Below are positions 25,997-35,422 of a stretch of DNA of 64,000 nucleotides, piece after piece; the first letter of the stretch is position 1; every line of letters begins with the position of its first letter. A model generated the notes under the pieces. The model was not told the origin of the DNA. It ran no database searches and saw only the letters and a program-made list of their open reading frames with translations. Both the position numbers and the translations under genes were made by a program. The stretch is from Labilibaculum sp. K2S (lineage in GTDB: Bacteria > Bacteroidota > Bacteroidia > Bacteroidales > Marinifilaceae): the NCBI RefSeq assembly GCF_030372765.1, contig NZ_JAUCMW010000007.1, positions 62,001-126,000 of the forward strand, read 5' to 3'.

Positions 25997-27306
25997 AAAT
26001 AAAAACGGCATACGTAAAAATTTGGGGACAGACTGTTGGGGCTGTAGCCTGGGATGAGAATCAGGACCTGGCCAGTTTCGAATATGAACCTAAATTTAAA
26101 TCGAAAGGAATTGATTTAGCACCAGTCAAAATGCCGGTTCAATCCAGTCAGAGCATATTTTCATTCCCTGAACTCAGACCTTCGAAAAACAGCGAACACG
26201 ATACATTTAAAGGTTTGCCTGGTTTATTGGCCGATGTGTTGCCCGATAAATATGGAAATCAGCTGATTAATGTTTGGTTGGCACAGAATGGTCGCGCCGA
26301 AAATAGTATGAACCCAATAGAACAACTCTGTTTTATTGGAACAAGAGGAATGGGAGCGCTGGAATTTGAACCTACACAACTCAACTCTAATAAAAATTCT
26401 TTTCAGGTCGAGATCAATGGTTTGGTTGATATTGCACAAAAAATGCTCAGAAAACGCGAAGATTTTGAAGCCAATCTGAGTAAAGATGAACAGCAGGCAA
26501 TGATGGAGATCCTAAAAATTGGAACATCAGCTGGTGGAGCAAGACCCAAAGCTATTATTGCCTACAACAAAAAAACAGGACAGGTTCGCTCCGGACAAGC
26601 GAATGCTCCCAAAGGGTTTGAGCATTGGTTAATAAAGCTCGATGGTGTAAGTGATGCTCAATTTGGAAAAACCATTGGTTATGGAAGAATCGAAATGGCG
26701 TATTACAATATGGCAAATGACTGCGGAATACAGATGATGGAATCTGACTTATTGCAGGAAAATGGCCGGGCACATTTTATGACCAAACGATTCGATCGGG
26801 AAAATGGTTCTCAAAAACACCACATTCAAACTTTTTGCGCAATGCAGCATTACGATTTTAATGAAGTAAGAAGTTTTAGTTACGAGCAGTTGTTTCAAAC
26901 CATGAGAGTTCTGCGTTTGCCGTATCCGCAAGCGGAACAGATGTATCGAAGAATGGTGTTTAATGTGATTGCACGAAATTGTGATGATCACACAAAAAAT
27001 TTTGCTTTTAGATTGAAAGAAGGCGAAAGTTGGGAGCTGGCACCGGCATACGATATTTGCCATGCCTACCGGCCCGATAGTATTTGGGTGAGCCAGCATG
27101 CTTTAAGTATTAATGGCAAAAGGAAAGATATTACGAGAGAAGATTTAGTCAGCTTTGCAAAAGCAATGAACATTAAAAAAGCAGAAAAAATTATTTTTGA
27201 AGTAAATAGTAAAGTGCAAAATTGGAATAATTATGCCGATGAAGTAAGTGTAGATCCTAAATTGCGTGATGCGATTAAAGGAACATTATTGAATTTTGAG
27301 AAATAG
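25990..27306 (+). CDS. HipA-like Ser/Thr kinase toxin
   Basis: A 438-residue HipA family kinase. The N-terminal subdomain (residues 1-100, YVKIWGQTVGAVAWDE) is followed by the Gly-rich loop GTSAGGARPKAI near 176-187, the segment equivalent to the autophosphorylation loop of E. coli HipA. The catalytic loop is NVIARNCDDHTKNFAF and the metal-binding Asp is in LAPAYDICHAY, so the kinase motifs look intact. Such toxins phosphorylate aminoacyl-tRNA synthetases or other targets and slow growth. Here the catalytic loop reads NCDDH, with Cys between Asn and Asp-Asp. It is in an operon with hipB. Confidence 0.92.
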   Translation: MVEIKTAYVKIWGQTVGAVAWDENQDLASFEYEPKFKSKGIDLAPVKMPVQSSQSIFSFPELRPSKNSEHDTFKGLPGLLADVLPDKYGNQLINVWLAQNGRAENSMNPIEQLCFIGTRGMGALEFEPTQLNSNKNSFQVEINGLVDIAQKMLRKREDFEANLSKDEQQAMMEILKIGTSAGGARPKAIIAYNKKTGQVRSGQANAPKGFEHWLIKLDGVSDAQFGKTIGYGRIEMAYYNMANDCGIQMMESDLLQENGRAHFMTKRFDRENGSQKHHIQTFCAMQHYDFNEVRSFSYEQLFQTMRVLRLPYPQAEQMYRRMVFNVIARNCDDHTKNFAFRLKEGESWELAPAYDICHAYRPDSIWVSQHALSINGKRKDITREDLVSFAKAMNIKKAEKIIFEVNSKVQNWNNYADEVSVDPKLRDAIKGTLLNFEK

Positions 27307-27350
27307 AAACCAGCTGGAACGATTATAAATATTAATCCTCATAAAGACAA

Positions 27351-28184
27351 ATGAAAAATTTACTGCTATCAATTGTATTCCTAGTTTATGGATGCATGGC
27401 ATTTGGACAGAAAACCACATACGAATCAAAAACAGACATTAATTACTATAGCGATTCCATAAATTCGGGAGATGCTTACATAAAAGAACGTTGTGTTTTG
27501 GATATTTACTATCCGGTAAATGTAAAAGATTTTGCGACTGTAGTCTGGTTTCATGGAGGAGGATTAAAGGCTGGGAATAAGGAGTTTCCTGCAGCATTAA
27601 AAGAGAAAGGCGTTTGTATTGTTGCGGTTAATTACCGTTTGTATCCAAAAGTAAATGCTCCAAAATATATCGAAGATGCTGCTGCTTCGGTAGCATGGGT
27701 CTTCAAAAATATAAACAGTTTTGGCGGGGATTCAAACCTGATTTTTGTTTCGGGACATTCTGCGGGTGGATATCTTACCAGTATGATTGGTTTGGATAAG
27801 AGGTGGCTGAAACCCTATGGGATAGATGCAAATCAAATTGCAGGTTTGATTCCATTTAGCGGTCAAGCCATTACCCATTTTACGGTTCGTGAAGAACGAG
27901 GAATAGCAGGAACGCAACCAATTGTTGATGATTTGGCGCCACTTTTTCATGTAAGACCGGATGCTCCGCCTTTACTTTTAATTACCGGCGACCGGGAACT
28001 GGAATTATTGGGACGGTATGAAGAGAATGCATATTTAATGCGAATGATGAAGGTTGTTGGTCATAAAGAAACCAAACTTTATGAGTTGGATGGTTATGGA
28101 CATGGAATGACTGAACCAGCGTTCCCTTTGCTGTTAAATGAAGTGCAAAGAATTGTAAAAATGAAAAAAGAAGATGCTAAATGA
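27351..28184 (+). CDS. Exported alpha/beta hydrolase (esterase/lipase type)
   Basis: A 277-residue esterase of the hormone-sensitive lipase type. A signal peptide covers residues 1-20 (LLLSIVFLVYGCMAFGQ). The oxyanion motif is FHGGGLKAG, the nucleophile elbow GHSAGGYLTSM, the acid is likely the Asp of TGDRELELL, and the base is the His in YGHGMTEP. A carboxylester substrate is likely but not defined. It follows hipA by 44 nt with no visible terminator and its ATGA stop overlaps the next start, so it is coupled to the MepB gene. Confidence 0.87.
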   Translation: MKNLLLSIVFLVYGCMAFGQKTTYESKTDINYYSDSINSGDAYIKERCVLDIYYPVNVKDFATVVWFHGGGLKAGNKEFPAALKEKGVCIVAVNYRLYPKVNAPKYIEDAAASVAWVFKNINSFGGDSNLIFVSGHSAGGYLTSMIGLDKRWLKPYGIDANQIAGLIPFSGQAITHFTVREERGIAGTQPIVDDLAPLFHVRPDAPPLLLITGDRELELLGRYEENAYLMRMMKVVGHKETKLYELDGYGHGMTEPAFPLLLNEVQRIVKMKKEDAK

Positions 28185-28726
28185 TGATTTCAAACTTCGA
28201 TTTTTCAATAGTAAAGGAGCATGTTTACGACAAATGTGCTTTCGAAATCACGAACTTTGTTTTGGAAAAGGAGAGTAAGGAATATAATGCCTGCTCATTC
28301 AAAATCGATAATTTTTTCGCAATAGCAAGAAGAGCAAAAATTACTCCTGCAAAAACAGGACAATTTGTTACCGTATGGAAAAGGGATACAAATGGGCTGA
28401 CACAAGCTTTTAGTATCTCCGATGGAATCGATTTTTTCATCATAAACACTCGCTCGGGTAAGTATTTTGGACAATTTGTTTTCCCTAAATCAGAATTAGT
28501 AAAACAAGGCATTATTGCTGCTGACCGAAAGGATGGAAAAAGAGGATTCCGCGTTTATCCGCCTTGGGATAAGGCAAATAGCAAGCAGGCAGAAAAAACA
28601 CAAAAATGGCAGTTGAAATACTTTTTGTCCGTTGATATTGATCAGCCTGTTGATTTAGATCGGGCAAAATTTCTTTATTCTAAAACGGGGGGAGTCAGAA
28701 TTGAGGGAGACAAACTAAACCGCTAA
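28181..28726 (+). CDS. MepB family protein
   Basis: A 181-residue protein whose N-terminus (ALEKESKEYNACSFKIDN-like, here VLEKESKEYNACSFKIDNF), RAKITPAKTGQFVTVWKRD and DGIDFFIINTRSGKYFGQFVF match the MepB family, originally named for a gene beside the S. aureus MepA efflux pump but of unknown biochemistry. The C-terminal part carries RGFRVYPPWD and KTGGVRIEGD. Its ATG overlaps the hydrolase stop (ATGA at 28181-28184), so expression is coupled to the esterase. No efflux gene is nearby. Confidence 0.82.
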   Translation: MMISNFDFSIVKEHVYDKCAFEITNFVLEKESKEYNACSFKIDNFFAIARRAKITPAKTGQFVTVWKRDTNGLTQAFSISDGIDFFIINTRSGKYFGQFVFPKSELVKQGIIAADRKDGKRGFRVYPPWDKANSKQAEKTQKWQLKYFLSVDIDQPVDLDRAKFLYSKTGGVRIEGDKLNR

Positions 28727-28771
28727 TGTTTGAATCGAAAACCCATTGAGAGAAGTCAACTAAAAAATCTT

Positions 28772-28779
28772 TACTTTTG
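28772..28779 (+). promoter_or_regulatory. Possible -7 box of the U32 gene
   Basis: TACTTTTG fits TAnnTTTG and lies 20 nt before the chosen ATG at 28799. A TTG at 28746-28748 is 23 nt upstream, longer than the typical spacing. Confidence 0.35.
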
Positions 28780-28798
28780 CCACCTCATAAAGAGTAAG

Positions 28799-31048
28799 AT
28801 GGTGACGAAAAGAAAGATTGAATTATTAGCACCGGGCGGAGATGTTGATTCCATAAAAGCCGCAATACTTGCAGGAGCAAATGCTGTGTATTGCGGACTG
28901 GATCAGTTCAATGCCCGGAATAGGGCTGTCAATATTAGTTTTGAGGAACTGCAGGGCATTTTGCATTTGGCTCACAGCCGCAATTGCGAAGTTTTTCTTA
29001 CGCTTAATATCATTATCATAGAACGTGAAATTCCGGCTCTGATTGGTTTGCTGAACAAGTTGGTAAATACCAGTATCGATGGTGTAATTGTACAAGATCT
29101 GGGAATGCTTTATTTGCTTCGAAAGTATTTTAAAAGTCTGACTATTCATGCATCTACTCAGTTGACCACTCATAACGAAGGGCAGATAAAATTCCTAAGC
29201 AAACTTTCTGCGAATCGGGTAAATCTATCCCGCGAGTTAAATATCCACGAAATAAAGCATCTGACATCCGCAGCACACGAGAATAATGTTTTAACAGAGG
29301 TGTTTGTGCATGGTTCCAATTGCATTTCCTTTTCGGGACTCTGCTATTTCAGCTCTGTTTTAAGCGGAAATTCGGGCAACCGGGGGCGTTGCAGTCAGCC
29401 TTGCCGCGATCAGTACAAAACTACTGCTGCAGGCAAAGAATACCCGCTGAATTTAAAAGACAATTCTGCTTTTTTCGATCTGAAGGAATTGTACGATGCC
29501 GGTGTTGATTCTCTGAAAATTGAAGGCCGGATTAAGAAGTACGATTACGTTTACACCGTGGTGGATGTCTGGAGAAAGCAACTCGATACTTTTTACTCAC
29601 AGAGCAAAGCTGGCACGGATGACAGCCTTTTGTACAAAGTCTTTAACCGAGCTTTCTCGAATACTTTGCTAAAAGGGGAGATCAGCAAAAGCATGTTTAT
29701 TGATAATCCGCGCGATCATTCCATCAAGCATCTTTCCGAAATTAATTTGTACGCTTCCGCTGATGAGGTGGAGGCTGGGCAGTTAAAATTATATCAGGAA
29801 AAGGAAGAGGTAAAAGCAATGGTTGAGGGCAAAATCAATCAGGTGAGTGCTAAAAAAGCGCCTTTGCAAATTCATCTTTCCGGAGAATGTGGTTCTCCGT
29901 TAAAAGTTTCTGTAAAAACATCGGATGCAGGCTTTGATATATTTTCGGAGTGCAATTTGTTCGACAAGGGTACAGAGGTGTTGACTGAGGCTATGGTTTT
30001 AAAGCGATTCAAAGCTTTTAACGACACCGAATATTTTATAGAGGAGTTGAATTTGGAAGGGATAAAGGCTGCGGTTTACATTTCTTTTAAAGAGCTTACC
30101 TCACTTAAGAAAAAAATCCTGTTCATTTTAAATGGATCGAAAGAAACTATAGCCCCGGTTACGCTTCCTGCGATAAAGAATCGTGAAAAGGAGATGCATA
30201 AACCGAGGCTTTCTGTATTGATTTCTTCGGAAAAAGAGGTGTTTCTTGCTGATAAAACTAAGGCCGATATCTATTTTCAGCTGCCCAATAGTTTTAAGGA
30301 CAAATGTTCTCATTATGCAGAACTATTTGCAAAGAACAAAAGTTTGATCCCTTACTTTCCTTCGGTGATTATTGGGGAAGATTATACTGCTGCGGTGGAA
30401 TTTCTAAAACAGCTAAAACCAAAATTGATTGTCGCCAATAACACCGGCATAGCTTACAAGGCTTATCAGTTGGGAATAGATTGGATTGCGGGGCCACAAA
30501 TTAATATTGTGAATTCGTATAGTCTGCTGTCTTTAAAAGAGGATTTTAATTGCTCGGGGGCATTCATCTCCAATGAGCTGACAAAGAATCAGATTCAAGC
30601 TGTTAAAGCACCAGCTGATTTCAAATTGCACTACAGCATTTATCATCCCATTGTGCTGATGACCAGCAGGCAATGTTTGTTTCATCAGGTAACTGCTTGT
30701 GAGAAAAACCGCGTGGATGATACATGCATTCAGCAATGTGAAAAATCATCATCCATCACCAATCTAAAAAACGATTCGTTTCGAATTGAAAAATCAAAAG
30801 GGAACTATCACACCATCTACAATGATAACAATTTCCTGAACACAGATATTTTAAATGATTTACCAGCTGTTTTTTCCTCTTTCATGATTGATTTACGGGA
30901 TGTGAAAACCGAAAGCAAGCTATTGGTGTCGAAATCAGAACTTATTCAGCTTTTTGAAAATTTGCTTGACGGGAAAGCAGATTCTGAAACGAAAGTGAAA
31001 AAAGTCATTCAATCGACCACCAACCAACAATACAAAAAGGGAATTTAA
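28799..31048 (+). CDS. U32 family protein (RlhA/TrhP-like, with C-terminal Cys cluster)
   Basis: A 749-residue protein of the U32 peptidase family, now linked by work in E. coli (TrhP, RlhA) to hydroxylation of tRNA or 23S rRNA. The barrel starts IELLAPGGDVDSIKAAILAG and continues through AVYCGLDQFNARNR and HASTQLTTHNEGQ. The Cys motif CYFSSVLSGNSGNRGRCSQPCR is the expected iron-sulfur site. DSLKIEGRIKKYDYVYTV follows. A long insert (about residues 330-650) and a late QCLFHQVTACEKNR...DTCIQQCEK give additional cysteines, as in Bacteroidota members. The start was moved to ATG 28799 because a TTG 69 nt upstream overlaps the promoter box. Confidence 0.88.
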   Translation: MVTKRKIELLAPGGDVDSIKAAILAGANAVYCGLDQFNARNRAVNISFEELQGILHLAHSRNCEVFLTLNIIIIEREIPALIGLLNKLVNTSIDGVIVQDLGMLYLLRKYFKSLTIHASTQLTTHNEGQIKFLSKLSANRVNLSRELNIHEIKHLTSAAHENNVLTEVFVHGSNCISFSGLCYFSSVLSGNSGNRGRCSQPCRDQYKTTAAGKEYPLNLKDNSAFFDLKELYDAGVDSLKIEGRIKKYDYVYTVVDVWRKQLDTFYSQSKAGTDDSLLYKVFNRAFSNTLLKGEISKSMFIDNPRDHSIKHLSEINLYASADEVEAGQLKLYQEKEEVKAMVEGKINQVSAKKAPLQIHLSGECGSPLKVSVKTSDAGFDIFSECNLFDKGTEVLTEAMVLKRFKAFNDTEYFIEELNLEGIKAAVYISFKELTSLKKKILFILNGSKETIAPVTLPAIKNREKEMHKPRLSVLISSEKEVFLADKTKADIYFQLPNSFKDKCSHYAELFAKNKSLIPYFPSVIIGEDYTAAVEFLKQLKPKLIVANNTGIAYKAYQLGIDWIAGPQINIVNSYSLLSLKEDFNCSGAFISNELTKNQIQAVKAPADFKLHYSIYHPIVLMTSRQCLFHQVTACEKNRVDDTCIQQCEKSSSITNLKNDSFRIEKSKGNYHTIYNDNNFLNTDILNDLPAVFSSFMIDLRDVKTESKLLVSKSELIQLFENLLDGKADSETKVKKVIQSTTNQQYKKGI

Positions 31049-31274
31049 TAAAATCAGTAAGTAAAGGCTTTGTTTATTTGGTATTACGAGCTTTAAAACA
31101 AAAAGGAACGGAATTATTTTAGCTGGTTAAATCTCTTGGAATGCAGTTAATTTTAGCGTCTTATTTACTACCTTGTAGTTTGAGTTATTTTAGTGAAGCT
31201 CTGTGTTTTAATATATTGCAACTCATTTTATTTTTCGGAGATCCTCTCGAACAAAAACTTTTCGGAACAAGAAT

Positions 31275-31369
31275 ATGAAACGTTCATGACAAGGATATTT
31301 TGACACACAGGGGGATGATTATTTCAGCATGGTAAGTTCCATATGGCAAAAGTTTAAAATTATAATCAT
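31275..31369 (+). promoter_or_regulatory. Shared leader element, copy 1 (before the Cache kinase)
   Basis: Palindrome ATGAAACGTTCAT at 31275-31287, a less clearly paired middle, then GATTATTT at 31317-31324, GTAAGTTCCATATGGCAA at 31332-31349 and AAAATTATAAT, ending at the ATG at 31370, 53 nt after the G of GATTATTT. It is in the same orientation, spacing and gene-proximal position as the copies before the spoIIM-like and batE genes. The remaining 226 bp of the gap (31049-31274) hold nothing I can support. Confidence 0.7.
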
Positions 31370-33199
31370 ATGAAAAACATTTGGCAAATATTAATGAAAG
31401 AAGAAAATAAAAGCATACGTTATTATGTGCGTAACTTACTATTGATATTCCTATTTGCATTTGCTGTATTGGTGGCGGGGACAATTATAACATTAAATAA
31501 ATACAAGGAAGTTGAAAAAAATGCTTACAGAGAGGTCGCCGAAAATGTATTGGCGACAAAACTCGAAAATATTCAGGATGAAGTTAAGTCTGCTACTTCA
31601 GATTTAATGATGTTGGCAGAAAGCAGGAGTTTAAAAAATTTTTGGAGCGATAAGGCAGGAACTATTGAGGATTTAAAAGCTGAATTTTTTAACCTTTCGT
31701 TTCATCACGAAGTTTTTGATCAAGTGAGGCTGATTGACGAAACAGGGATGGAAATTGTAAGGATTAACAAAACATCGATTGTAACAAAGGATAGATTACA
31801 AAGTAAAAAAGACCGGTATTATTTCTACGATTCGTTTAAGTTGAATCGGAATGAAGTTTTTATTTCTCCACTCGATCTTAATGTTGAGAATGGTGAAATA
31901 GAGCAGCCATTAAAACCCATGATACGGTTTGCAACACCGGTTTTCGATGATCAAAATGTAAAACGGGGTGTTGTTGTTTTGAATTATTACGGACAAATCA
32001 TCATCAATAAGTTTGTAAATCATAGTAATCTGTTAATTGAAGATCAATTAATGTTTTTGAATTCAGATGGCTACTGGTTTAAGGGGCAAAGTACTGATGA
32101 TGAATGGGGCTTTATGTACGAAGACAAGTTGGATGTAACTTTCAAAAAAAGGTATGGGGCAGTTTGGGATAGTATTGCCGCAACAGGAGAGTCGCAATTT
32201 GAAACGAAAAAAGGCCTGTTTACCTTTAAAACGGTTTATCCGATTCCTAAAAATTTAACGTCTAACAGTAATGGACATTTGCAAATTGGAAATGATTATC
32301 ATTGGAAAATAGTTTCGATTATTCCACATCGTGTTTTAAATGAGAAGAGCAATCTGCGCTGGAAACAGGCTGTATTTTTTATAGCTGTTTTGGCTATTAG
32401 TTGGTTGTTAATTTTCTACAGGCTTGCCCGAACTCAATATTATAAAATTAAATCGCAGGAGGAGTTGAGAGAAAGAGAAATCACATTGCGTGAGTTAAAT
32501 TCAACTAAGGATAAATTGTTTACCATTATCGCACACGATCTAATAAATCCGTTTAACAGCATATTAGGTTTTAGTGTCATGCTGCATCAGCAAATGAAAT
32601 TGAAGGATTATGAAGGCATAGAGGAATATACCGAAATTATTCATGATTCATCGAGTAGAGCTATGGATCTGTTATCAAACCTTTTGGAATGGTCGCGTTC
32701 ACAAATAGGGCAAATAGCTTTTAATCCTGTTCTTTACGATCTGAACAAGCAGATTCGTGGTGCTGTTCTTTTGTTAACTGATACTGCAGAAATTAAATCA
32801 ATAAAAATTACGACTCAAATACCATCTGATTTTACTGTTTTTGCGCACAAGGAAATGATAAATACGGTAGTAAGAAATTTAATTTCCAATGCTGTTAAAT
32901 TTACGATGCCTGATGGAGAAGTTATTGTTTCGGCCGAAAAGAATGAGGATGAAGTAATAATTAGCGTTTGTGACAATGGTGTTGGAATTTCTCCTGAACA
33001 TTTGTCCAAATTATTTCAGGTTAGTGAAACCCATACAAGTTTAGGTACGGCCAAAGAAAAAGGAACTGGTCTTGGACTTATGTTGTGTAAGGATTTTATC
33101 GAGAAGCATAAGGGAAGAATATGGGCTGAAAGTGAAGTGGGGAAAGGTAGTTGTTTTAAATTTAGCTTGCCAAACTGTAAGGGAGAAACAAACACATAG
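31370..33199 (+). CDS. Membrane sensor histidine kinase with periplasmic Cache-like domain
   Basis: A 609-residue kinase. Two membrane helices (about residues 22-42 and 333-351) frame a periplasmic region of 290 residues with a double-Cache look (VRLIDETGMEIVRINK near 119, RFATPVFDDQNVKRGVVVLNYYG near 186). HisKA has the phosphoacceptor H389 in IIAHDLINPFNSILG. The ATPase domain has NLISNAVKFT, VCDNGVGISPEHLSKLF, KEKGTGLGLMLCKDF and a final FKFSLPN. No response regulator is adjacent. It is preceded by the shared leader element, and the C-terminus resembles the relic at 23012. Confidence 0.9.
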   Translation: MKNIWQILMKEENKSIRYYVRNLLLIFLFAFAVLVAGTIITLNKYKEVEKNAYREVAENVLATKLENIQDEVKSATSDLMMLAESRSLKNFWSDKAGTIEDLKAEFFNLSFHHEVFDQVRLIDETGMEIVRINKTSIVTKDRLQSKKDRYYFYDSFKLNRNEVFISPLDLNVENGEIEQPLKPMIRFATPVFDDQNVKRGVVVLNYYGQIIINKFVNHSNLLIEDQLMFLNSDGYWFKGQSTDDEWGFMYEDKLDVTFKKRYGAVWDSIAATGESQFETKKGLFTFKTVYPIPKNLTSNSNGHLQIGNDYHWKIVSIIPHRVLNEKSNLRWKQAVFFIAVLAISWLLIFYRLARTQYYKIKSQEELREREITLRELNSTKDKLFTIIAHDLINPFNSILGFSVMLHQQMKLKDYEGIEEYTEIIHDSSSRAMDLLSNLLEWSRSQIGQIAFNPVLYDLNKQIRGAVLLLTDTAEIKSIKITTQIPSDFTVFAHKEMINTVVRNLISNAVKFTMPDGEVIVSAEKNEDEVIISVCDNGVGISPEHLSKLFQVSETHTSLGTAKEKGTGLGLMLCKDFIEKHKGRIWAESEVGKGSCFKFSLPNCKGETNT

Positions 33200-33375
33200 A
33201 TTAATTTTTATCTTATTCAATTGCATTAGTTTTTATGCTTATGCGTTAGGCATTCCATTCATAGCATTCTGCTTGTAATAATATTTCACTCATTTTTGCA
33301 AAAAAACGGAATGAAAGAGCAATCTTTGCACAATCAAAAAAATATAGCCTTAATCCGATAGCGCAGATAGAAATA

Positions 33376-34080
33376 ATGGAAGAGAATCAGAAACCACAGC
33401 ATAAAGTAAAACCCAGATTTCAACCCAGAGGGTGTGCTATTCTTTACGAAGATCAGGATATAATTGTTGTTGAGAAAGTGAGTGGTTTGCTAACCATGGG
33501 AAGCGATCGTGAGCGCACAAAAACGGCTTATCAGCACGTAACGCATTACGTAAAAAAAGGAAATCCGCGATCGAAAAACAGAATTTTTATTGTGCATCGT
33601 CTGGATAAGGATACATCAGGCGTATTGGTATTTGCCAAAACAGAAGCAGCGAAAATCTTCCTGCAAACCGAGTGGCAAAGTTTCAGTAAAACATACATTG
33701 CCGTTGTAGAAGGAAAGCTGGCCGAAAAGGAGGGTATCATAGAATCGTACCTGACCGAGAACAGCATTCACAGGGTTTTTTCTGTTAGAAATCCGAACAA
33801 AGGGAAGTTTGCAAAAACCGGTTATAAGGTCATCAGGGAATCGAAATACTTTAGTATGCTCGAAATAAATCTGTTTACCGGTCGTAAAAATCAGATTCGT
33901 GTTCATTTCTCCGAACATGGAAATCCGGTGGCCGGCGACAAAGTGTATGGAATAAAAGGAAAGGGAGTGAAGCGCTTGGCTCTTCATTCAGTATCGCTTA
34001 CCATACAACATCCTTTCACTAAAAAAGAGATGACATTTGAAACAAATACTCCTGGTTTTTTTAAGCAACTTATGAAATAA
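33376..34080 (+). CDS. RluA family pseudouridine synthase
   Basis: A 234-residue pseudouridine synthase. The catalytic motif is FIVHRLDKDTSGVLVFAKT near residues 74-92 (Asp of HRLDKDTSG is the nucleophile). KTYIAVVEGKL, GYKVIRES, FTGRKNQIRVHFSEHGNPVAGD and LALHSVSLTIQHPF complete the RluA fold. There is no S4 domain, so it is a minimal enzyme, and the target uridine in rRNA or tRNA cannot be named. Its 3' end runs straight into the GC-rich tandem repeat. Confidence 0.9.
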   Translation: MEENQKPQHKVKPRFQPRGCAILYEDQDIIVVEKVSGLLTMGSDRERTKTAYQHVTHYVKKGNPRSKNRIFIVHRLDKDTSGVLVFAKTEAAKIFLQTEWQSFSKTYIAVVEGKLAEKEGIIESYLTENSIHRVFSVRNPNKGKFAKTGYKVIRESKYFSMLEINLFTGRKNQIRVHFSEHGNPVAGDKVYGIKGKGVKRLALHSVSLTIQHPFTKKEMTFETNTPGFFKQLMK

Positions 34081-34144
34081 CAGGAAATAAAACGGGTGAA
34101 GGATAAAACAGACCGGAATGCCTTTACAATCTTTTCGGGACTGT

Positions 34145-34308
34145 CCGCCCGATTTGCGGAATGCCCGCCCGAAGTGGGGCAGTCTCCGTCCGATTTGCGG
34201 AATGCCCGCCCGAGGTAGGGCAGCCTCCGCCCGATTTGCGGAATGTCCGCCCGAAGCGGGGCACTCTCCGCCCGATTTGTGGAATGTCCGCCCGAAGTAA
34301 GGCAGTCT
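34145..34308 (+). repeat. GC-rich tandem repeat, four units of 41 bp
   Basis: Four consecutive 41-bp units (34145-34185, 34186-34226, 34227-34267, 34268-34308) with a degenerate fifth start (34309-34321). Each unit has two potential hairpins: CCGC/GCGG around CCGATTT, and TGCCC/GGGCA around a 9- to 10-nt loop. Differences between units at the stem bases are mostly G-U compatible on the plus strand. Composition is far more GC-rich than the surroundings. Reading frames are open here in several frames on both strands only because of composition and repetition; none has a recognisable start or domain. The rest of the 421-bp gap (34081-34144 and 34322-34501) holds nothing I can support. Confidence 0.9.
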
Positions 34309-34501
34309 TTGGCCGATTCGGAAATTTTTCGCCACACTTATTTTTTCGCCATTCTCCTTTTCCCCATCCTTCACCTCTGTTTTGAGCTTGTAACAATTTC
34401 TTAACAATAAAGCTGTTTTTTTTTTATTATTTCATAAAATAGGCTAGGCCATAAGTTAACAGACGCAGAATATATTTATTGTATAAATTAATCTGTTATT
34501 T

Positions 34502-35365
34502 ATGCCTAAAAGCAAACGCGAAGTAGATGTTCTGGTTCTTTCTGATATTCATTTGGGAACCATGGGTTGCCGAGCCGAAGAACTATTAAAGTACCTAAAT
34601 TCCATTCAGCCTAAAAAGGTAATTTTAAATGGAGACATTGTTGATATCTGGCAGTTTAGTAAACGATTCTGGCCGAAATCCCACATGCGGATCATCAAAC
34701 ATTTCACCTCTTTTTTATCGAAAGGGATTCCCGTTTATTACGTAACCGGAAATCATGATGAATTGCTTCGGAAATTTGAAGGCTTTACCTTGGGAGGTTT
34801 AAGCATCGTGAATAAAATCGTTTTGAATCTCGATGGAAAAAAGGCGTGGATATTTCATGGCGATGTTTTCGATGTTACCATGCAGTATGCCAAATGGCTG
34901 ACCAAGTTAGGATCTATTGGTTACGATCTGCTGATTCTGATTAATTCGGCTGTTAATTTTTTTGCTAAAATGTTGGGCAAGGAGAAGGTATCTCTATCTA
35001 AGAAGATCAAGAACAGTGTGAAGTCAGCTGTGAAATACATTAATAATTTCGAGGAAATTGCCGGAGATATTGCCATAACAAAAGGCTACGATTATGTAGT
35101 TTGCGGGCACATTCACCATCCTGAAATGAAGGAAATAAGTAATAAAGAAGGGTCAACCATGTATCTTAATTCCGGCGATTGGATTGAGAGTTTGAGTGCT
35201 CTGGAATATCACCAGGGGAAATGGAGCATTTATGAGTACAATGAGGATGAAAATGCCAGAGATGTAGTTCCCGATTTGGAGAGTTACAAGCTGGATGATT
35301 ACGATAAAATATTCAAGGAGATGCTCACTGAATTTACATCCAATAATACGCTTATTGCATCCTAG
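34502..35365 (+). CDS. UDP-2,3-diacylglucosamine diphosphatase-like phosphoesterase (LpxH family)
   Basis: A 287-residue calcineurin-like phosphoesterase. Metal motifs are LVLSDIHLGT near residue 11, NGDIVDIWQ, VTGNHDE, HGDVFD and CGHIHHPEM near residue 200. The pattern and length are closest to LpxH, which makes lipid X in lipid A synthesis at the inner membrane. Bacteroidota have several paralogs of this type, so the substrate should not be assumed to be UDP-diacylglucosamine. A glycosyltransferase gene follows 57 nt downstream, which supports an envelope role for the pair. Confidence 0.83.
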   Translation: MPKSKREVDVLVLSDIHLGTMGCRAEELLKYLNSIQPKKVILNGDIVDIWQFSKRFWPKSHMRIIKHFTSFLSKGIPVYYVTGNHDELLRKFEGFTLGGLSIVNKIVLNLDGKKAWIFHGDVFDVTMQYAKWLTKLGSIGYDLLILINSAVNFFAKMLGKEKVSLSKKIKNSVKSAVKYINNFEEIAGDIAITKGYDYVVCGHIHHPEMKEISNKEGSTMYLNSGDWIESLSALEYHQGKWSIYEYNEDENARDVVPDLESYKLDDYDKIFKEMLTEFTSNNTLIAS

Positions 35366-35422
35366 TGCAAAGCTAAAATCGAGTTATTACAGGCTTTATC
35401 CTTTCCATATTATACTGAATCA

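Noticed and set aside
33276..33298. Promoter for the pseudouridine synthase gene (CTTG, 15 nt, CATTTTTG)
   Set aside because: The -7 box departs at its first base and the spacer is too short.
34145..34308. Direct repeats considered as a CRISPR array
   Set aside because: The units are contiguous with no unique spacers and no cas genes are near.
34118..34407. Several open frames on both strands across the GC-rich repeat
   Set aside because: They are created by repetition of a 41-bp GC-rich unit; all frames are open and none has a domain or start signal.
34502..35365. Naming the phosphoesterase lpxH
   Set aside because: Bacteroidota carry several paralogs of this type and the sequence alone does not separate substrates.
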